From assembly GCF_000770305.1 (NCBI RefSeq), contig NZ_JNVB01000002.1, forward strand, positions 62,001 through 126,000: DNA of 64,000 nt, given 5' to 3'. The position numbers were made by a program, and so were the translations under genes. Positions 59,674-64,000 of the stretch are shown piece by piece (the stretch's first letter is position 1; each line of letters starts with the position of its first letter). The stretch comes from Erwinia oleae. GTDB taxonomy: Bacteria; Pseudomonadota; Gammaproteobacteria; Enterobacterales; Enterobacteriaceae. Below the pieces are notes generated by a model. That model saw only the letters and a program-made list of their open reading frames with translations. It did not search any database and had not been told where the DNA came from.

Positions 59674-60927
59674 ATGACAATTAAGCTGGGCATCATCGCA
59701 GATGATTTTACGGGCGCAACGGACATCGCCAGTTTCATGGCCACATCCGGCTGGCGGGTGGTGCAGTTAAACGGCATCCCGACCGGCACCGTCGATCTGG
59801 CCAACGCCGATGCCGTGGTGATTTCGCTGAAGAGCCGCTCCTGCGCCGCTGAGCAGGCGGTGGCGCTCTCTGCACACGCCAGCCGCTGGCTGACGACGCA
59901 GGGCTGCGAGCGTCTCTACTTCAAGTACTGCTCCACTTTTGATTCAACATCGGCGGGGAATATCGGCCCGGTTACCGACTTTCTGCTGGCGGAGACGCGT
60001 GCGCCGATGGCGATATTGTGTCCGGCGCTGCCGATCAACGGCCGTACCGTGGTTCACGGTCATCTCTTTGTGAACGGACGTCTGCTTAATGAGTCCGGCA
60101 TGGAAAACCATCCGCTGACGCCAATGAAAGACGCCAACCTTCTTCGCGTCATGGAACAACAGGCGCAAGGCACCTGCGGGCTGGTTTCTCTGGCGACGTT
60201 GGGTGAAGGAAAAGCGGCTGTCGTCCGGCGGCTGGCGCAGTTAGAAAACGAAGGAAAACGTTATGCGGTGGTGGATGCGCTAACCCAGGACGATTTGTTG
60301 ACGCTGGCCGATGCGCTGCCGCACAACGTCCTGCTGACCGGCGGCTCCGGTCTGGCAGGCGCGCTGGCCGCGCGGCATCCACAGCCGCCGCAGGCGGAGG
60401 AGTTTGCGCCTTTATCGACCGGACGCACGCTGATCCTTGCCGGAAGCTGTTCATTGATGACCAATCAGCAGGTGGCGCATTACCGCGAACGTGCTCCTTC
60501 GCTGGCGCTGGATGTGGAGCGCTGCCTGAACGATGCGGACTATCAGGCGGAACTGGCCGCGTGGGTGTTAACGCAGTCTGCGGAAAAAGCGCCGATGATC
60601 TATGCCACGCGCCCGGCGGAAGAGGTGAAAGCGCTGCAAGAACGCTTTGGCGTGGAGGCGGTCGGCAGCGCCATTGAACACCTTTTTGCCGCACTGGCCG
60701 TTGAATTAAACGGGCAGGGCGTGAACAAATTTATCGTGGCGGGCGGCGAAACATCCAGCCTGATCGTACAGAAGCTCTCCGTAGAGGGCTTTGCCATCGG
60801 TGAGACGATCACCCCCGGCGTACCCTGGGTAAAAGATCTTCACCGCCCGCTCTGGCTGGCGCTGAAGTCAGGTAATTTTGGGGATGAGCATTTTTTTACT
60901 AAGGCCCAGGAGTTTTATCATGCGTGA
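59674..60927 (+). CDS. otnK: DUF1537 four-carbon acid sugar kinase (3-oxo-tetronate kinase)
   Basis: This 417-residue kinase starts LGIIADDFTGATDIASFMA, the substrate-binding N-domain signature of the DUF1537 family, has FKYCSTFDSTSAGNIGP near 88-104 and a C-terminal ATP domain with VAGGETSSLIVQKL near 352-365. Characterised members (OtnK) phosphorylate 3-oxo-tetronates made from threonate or erythronate; others act on 3-oxo-isoapionate. The next gene overlaps it by 8 bp and is the matching decarboxylase type. The symbol is by similarity; the exact substrate is uncertain. Confidence 0.88.
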   Translation: MTIKLGIIADDFTGATDIASFMATSGWRVVQLNGIPTGTVDLANADAVVISLKSRSCAAEQAVALSAHASRWLTTQGCERLYFKYCSTFDSTSAGNIGPVTDFLLAETRAPMAILCPALPINGRTVVHGHLFVNGRLLNESGMENHPLTPMKDANLLRVMEQQAQGTCGLVSLATLGEGKAAVVRRLAQLENEGKRYAVVDALTQDDLLTLADALPHNVLLTGGSGLAGALAARHPQPPQAEEFAPLSTGRTLILAGSCSLMTNQQVAHYRERAPSLALDVERCLNDADYQAELAAWVLTQSAEKAPMIYATRPAEEVKALQERFGVEAVGSAIEHLFAALAVELNGQGVNKFIVAGGETSSLIVQKLSVEGFAIGETITPGVPWVKDLHRPLWLALKSGNFGDEHFFTKAQEFYHA

Positions 60928-61561
60928 TAGGGAACACCGCGAGCAGATGGTCTCGCTGGCACACTCAATGTTTATGCGTGGCTATTGCAGCGGCGGCGCG
61001 GGAAATCTGAGCTGCCGCCTGCCGGGCGGCGGATTTCTGGTAACGCCGACCAATTCCAGCTTTGGCTCGCTGGATGCCGCCACCCTCAGCGAGCTGGACG
61101 CGGAAGGCAATTGGGTATCAGGCAATAAACCGTCCAAGGAGTCGGTGATGCATCTGGCTTTTTATCGCCAGCGGCCGGATATTGGCGGCGTGGTGCACCT
61201 TCACTCGCCGTCGCTCACCGCGCTCTCCTGTCTGCCGGGCCTCGATCCGACCGACTGCCTGCCGCCGATCACCCCCTACTTTGTCATGCGGGTTGGCAGG
61301 CTGCCGCTTATTCCCTATTACCGACCGGGCCATGCCGGGCTGGCGGACGAGGTCGGCGCGCTGGCACCGACGCATAATGCGATGCTGTTGGCGAATCACG
61401 GGCCGGTCATTGGCGGCGCAAACCTGCGCGAAGCGACCTTCAACGCCGAAGAGCTTGAGGATACGGCCCGGCTCTACTTCACGCTGCTGCCGCATGGTAT
61501 GGTCAGGCTGAATGAGGAACAGGTCGCCGAACTGCGCACCACCTTCGGCGGCGGTCACTAA
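60920..61561 (+). CDS. otnC: Class II aldolase/adducin family decarboxylase (OtnC-type)
   Basis: This 213-residue protein has the class II aldolase fold: GNLSCRLPGGGFLVTPTNSS near 31-50, the zinc-binding HLHSP near 91-95, ESVMHLAFY near 73 and the third-ligand region ANHGPVIGG near 154. OtnC converts 3-oxo-tetronate 4-phosphate to dihydroxyacetone phosphate and CO2, following OtnK. ATG at 60920 overlaps the kinase end by 8 bp. A true aldolase role is the alternative. Confidence 0.87.
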   Translation: MRDREHREQMVSLAHSMFMRGYCSGGAGNLSCRLPGGGFLVTPTNSSFGSLDAATLSELDAEGNWVSGNKPSKESVMHLAFYRQRPDIGGVVHLHSPSLTALSCLPGLDPTDCLPPITPYFVMRVGRLPLIPYYRPGHAGLADEVGALAPTHNAMLLANHGPVIGGANLREATFNAEELEDTARLYFTLLPHGMVRLNEEQVAELRTTFGGGH

Positions 61562-61581
61562 GCGTCGCACGAGAGAGAGCC

Positions 61582-62361
61582 ATGTTGCCTGACGAACGCC
61601 GCACATTTATCTACAGCTACCTGCACCAGCACGCGCACGCGGCGATCAATGAGCTGGTAAAGCTGCTGGACGTTTCACATATGACCATTCGTCGCGATCT
61701 CAAAGAGATGGAAGATGAAGGAAAAGTTACGTTAATCAGCGGCGGGGCGAAATTAAATGCGTCGCTGATTCAGGAGCTGCCTTACGTTGAAAAAGCATTG
61801 CTTCATCATAAGGTAAAAAGAGATATCGGTATTATTGCCGAAAGGTTTGTTGAATCCGGTAAGGTTATTTATCTGGATGCGGGCACCACCACGTATGAAA
61901 TAGCGCGCTGCGTGGCGAAAAAATTAAAAAAGGTGGCGATTGTCACCAACGATTTTACTATTGCTGATTTTTTAATGACGATGCCTCACATCGATATTTA
62001 CCATACCGGTGGGCAGATCGATATTCGTAATCGTTCCTGCGTCGGACACAGCGCGGCGCAGTTTATTCGTGAGCATAATATCGACGTCGCCTTTATCAGC
62101 TCAAGCTCATGGGATATCGAACACGGCGTCTCCACGCCGGATGAGGGCAAGATGCTGGTGAAAAAGGCGGTACTGGCTTCATCGCGCCGGAACGTGCTGG
62201 TTTCTGACAGCAGCAAATACGGCAAGTACGGCATGTTTCATATCTGCCATCTTGATCAACTGGACGATATTATTTGCGACGATCAGTTACCCGCCGAAAT
62301 TTTAAAAAACCTGGCAGCCATTGATCTCCGGTTGCATCAGGCACAAACCGATAAAATATGA
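61582..62361 (+). CDS. DeoR/GlpR family transcriptional regulator
   Basis: This 259-residue regulator has the DeoR HTH (about 1-57; INELVKLLDVSHMTIRRDLKEMEDEGKVTLISGGAKL) and a sugar-phosphate sensor domain with DAGTTTYEIARCV near 94-106. It resembles YgbI-type regulators found beside DUF1537 kinases. GAGAGAGAG precedes the ATG. It probably represses this operon and responds to a phosphorylated intermediate. AT content is higher than in the two genes before it. Confidence 0.9.
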   Translation: MLPDERRTFIYSYLHQHAHAAINELVKLLDVSHMTIRRDLKEMEDEGKVTLISGGAKLNASLIQELPYVEKALLHHKVKRDIGIIAERFVESGKVIYLDAGTTTYEIARCVAKKLKKVAIVTNDFTIADFLMTMPHIDIYHTGGQIDIRNRSCVGHSAAQFIREHNIDVAFISSSSWDIEHGVSTPDEGKMLVKKAVLASSRRNVLVSDSSKYGKYGMFHICHLDQLDDIICDDQLPAEILKNLAAIDLRLHQAQTDKI

Positions 62362-62466
62362 GGAATGAACTGATGTAAACGCTCACGCTGAACCCTACAC
62401 GCTAATTATGAAAGTATAAGGCTTATTATAATCGATAAGGCATATTTCAATATGCCCGGAGGCACT

Positions 62467-63822
62467 ATGCATTTCGACATCAGTCAGTTCATTGCGCTGA
62501 TCAGTGCAATCGCAATTCTTATTATTTTAATTACGCAATTTAAGTTCCATCCTTTTTTGGCTTTAATTATTTCCGCAGGTTTTCTTGGTGTCGCGGCAGG
62601 TCTGTCGCCCACGCAGACCATAAAAAGCTTTGAAAAAGGCTTCGGCGGCGTACTGGGATCGACCGGGCTGGTCGTCGGCCTCGGCACCATGCTCGGCGGA
62701 CTGCTGCTGGAGTCCGGCGGCGCGGACAAAATTGCCAACACCTTTATCCGGCTCGGTTCGGTGCGGCTGATCCCGCTGACCATCTGTATCGCCGCGCTGA
62801 TTATCGGCCTGCCGCACCTGTTTGACGTCAGCTTTGTGATGCTGGTGCCGCTGGTTTATGCCATTGCCCGCCGCACGCGCAGCCAGCTGATGCGTATCGG
62901 TATTCCGATGGCAGCCGGTTTATACGTCGCGCATGGCCTGCTGTTGCCGCATCCGGCGCCGACGCTGGCCATGACCACCTATAGCGCCGATGCCGGGCAG
63001 GCGATGTTCTTCGGCCTGCTGCTGGCGGTGCCGATGGTGCTGCTCGCCGGCCCGGTATTTACGGCGTTTGTCATGAAGACATTCCCCGATTTAGGCCGCC
63101 AGGACTTCAGCAACGACGCGCTCCCCATTGAGGCGACTGAACAGAGCGAAAAACGCAGCCCGTCGTTTTTCCTCGCGATGCTGACCATTCTGTTGCCGCC
63201 AATGTTAATGATGTGCCGCACGCTGGCGAAAAACGCAGTCGCGCCCGGCAGCACAGCGGCAGAGATCCTCAACACCATTGGCGATCCGATCGTCTCCCTG
63301 CTGATCGCCGTACTGTTCGCCATTTACGCGCTTGGCATTCGCAGCGGCCACTCTATGCAGCAGCTGCAAAAAATGCTGGGTAAAAGCCTCGGGCCCTGTG
63401 CGGCGATCATCCTGATCCTGGGGGCCGGCGGCGGCCTGAAGGAGATGCTGCTTGCCACGCACGTCAGCACGCTGATCGCGGACTCAGCGATGCACTGGAA
63501 CATTTCGCCGCTGGTACTGGCGTGGCTGGTGGCGGCGCTGATCCGCATCGCCATTGGCTCGGCGACGGTCGCCGTGGTCACCACCGCAGGCATTGTAGCG
63601 CCCCTGGCGGCGCACGGCGGCGTCAACCTGCCGCTGCTGGTGCTGGCAACCAGCACGGGCGGACTGATGCTCTCCCACGTTAACGATTCCGGCTTCTGGC
63701 TGTTTAAAGAGTATTTCCAACTGACGGTGGCAGAGACGCTGAAAAGCTGGACGCTGCTGGTCTCTTTCCTGTCGATCCTGGGCCTGATTTTTGTCTTATT
63801 GCTGAATGCGATCGTGAGCTAA
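62467..63822 (+). CDS. GntP family permease (gluconate/acid sugar transporter)
   Basis: This 451-residue permease has about 12-14 transmembrane helices and the GntP-family features FEKGFGGVLGSTGLVVGLGTMLGGLL near 55-80, PHLFDVSFVMLVPLVYA near 118 and SHVNDSGFWLFKEYF near 400. ATG at 62467 follows GGAGG by 4 nt; an ATG five codons earlier has no ribosome site. It should import the sugar acid degraded by the cluster, by proton symport. A 90-bp gap with TATAAT-like sequence separates it from the regulator, so it may have a second promoter. Confidence 0.92.
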   Translation: MHFDISQFIALISAIAILIILITQFKFHPFLALIISAGFLGVAAGLSPTQTIKSFEKGFGGVLGSTGLVVGLGTMLGGLLLESGGADKIANTFIRLGSVRLIPLTICIAALIIGLPHLFDVSFVMLVPLVYAIARRTRSQLMRIGIPMAAGLYVAHGLLLPHPAPTLAMTTYSADAGQAMFFGLLLAVPMVLLAGPVFTAFVMKTFPDLGRQDFSNDALPIEATEQSEKRSPSFFLAMLTILLPPMLMMCRTLAKNAVAPGSTAAEILNTIGDPIVSLLIAVLFAIYALGIRSGHSMQQLQKMLGKSLGPCAAIILILGAGGGLKEMLLATHVSTLIADSAMHWNISPLVLAWLVAALIRIAIGSATVAVVTTAGIVAPLAAHGGVNLPLLVLATSTGGLMLSHVNDSGFWLFKEYFQLTVAETLKSWTLLVSFLSILGLIFVLLLNAIVS

Positions 63823-63845
63823 CGACGCGTCGTCGAGGAATTATC

Positions 63846-64000
63846 ATGAATTATGAACTGTTGTTTTCTGAGTTAACGAGCCGCCGCATCCGTATCGCCA
63901 TTACCGGCGCCAGCGGCGGTTTTGGGCGATCTTTTCTGGTGCAGTGCCGCGACATTCCTGCGCTGGAAGTGGTGGCGCTGTGCGATATCAACGTTGATGG
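63846..64000 (+). CDS. NAD(P)-binding oxidoreductase, N-terminal fragment
   Basis: The window ends 51 codons into this gene. It starts MNYELLFSELTSRRIRIAIT and has a Rossmann motif (ITGASGGFGRSFL), then VVALCDINVDG. This resembles the homoserine-dehydrogenase-like, SAF-domain oxidoreductases often annotated near acid-sugar genes. GAGGA lies 7 nt upstream and the permease ends 23 bp before, so it belongs to the cluster. It is the only candidate in view for the dehydrogenase step before the kinase. Domain assignment beyond the Rossmann start is inference. Confidence 0.7.
   Translation, partial: MNYELLFSELTSRRIRIAITGASGGFGRSFLVQCRDIPALEVVALCDINVD

Overview
The window is chromosomal DNA of a gammaproteobacterium of the order Enterobacterales. 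Nearly every housekeeping protein can be read as a close homologue of a known E. coli protein, and long stretches keep E. coli gene order. The gene content (Cpx genes fused to the cysE-trmL locus, a core-LPS deacetylase plus ligase, phosphoketolase, Mqo, a FhaC/hemagglutinin-type secretion pair) fits Erwiniaceae such as Pantoea, Erwinia or Mixta. That family assignment is inference; no rRNA or tRNA gene is present to confirm it. I see no insertion sequence, prophage or CRISPR array.

Layout. 1-6.0 kb: LPS core genes (a 5'-cut deacetylase, O-antigen ligase, a family 2 glycosyltransferase, waaC, waaF, hldD). 6.2-8.5 kb: kbl-tdh threonine catabolism. 8.5-12.9 kb: two glycosyltransferase-like genes, then yibQ and envC. 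13.2-16.8 kb: yibN-grxC-secB-gpsA-cysE, with trmL convergent. 16.9-19.7 kb: cpxA-cpxR facing cpxP, with a perfect CpxR box between them and a CpxQ-like sRNA in the cpxP 3' UTR. 19.7-23.8 kb: fieF, pfkA, sbp, cdh. 23.8-34.5 kb: a block absent from this position in E. coli (yhjD, LysR regulator/SDR, PhzF-like, GST, MocR regulator/LysE exporter, phosphoketolase, mqo). 34.7-50.4 kb: the conserved run tpiA-yiiQ-yiiR-fpr-glpXKF-zapB-rraA-menA-hslUV-ftsN-cytR-priA-rpmE. 50.6-53.9 kb: an AT-rich two-partner secretion pair with an unusually short exoprotein. 54.1-59.4 kb: metJ, metBL and metF with MetJ operators. 59.7-64 kb: a four-carbon acid-sugar catabolic cluster (DUF1537 kinase, class II aldolase-type decarboxylase, DeoR regulator, GntP permease, start of an oxidoreductase).

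How the genes work together. hldD, waaF and waaC make and add heptose to the LPS inner core, and the ligase caps it. EnvC, FtsN and ZapB serve septation. CpxA/CpxR/CpxP with CpxQ form the envelope-stress circuit. GlpF/GlpK import and phosphorylate glycerol; GlpX, PfkA and TpiA act in lower glycolysis/gluconeogenesis; Xfp and Mqo offer an acetyl-phosphate shunt and a quinone-linked malate oxidation. MetB, MetL and MetF supply methionine under MetJ. The terminal cluster should turn an imported sugar acid into a triose phosphate.

Regulatory DNA that can be read directly includes a sigma-32 type promoter and 5' stem-loop for hslVU, arrays of met boxes, a GlpR-like operator, several intrinsic terminators, and unexplained palindromes before cdh, between the MocR regulator and its exporter, and before the acid-sugar kinase.
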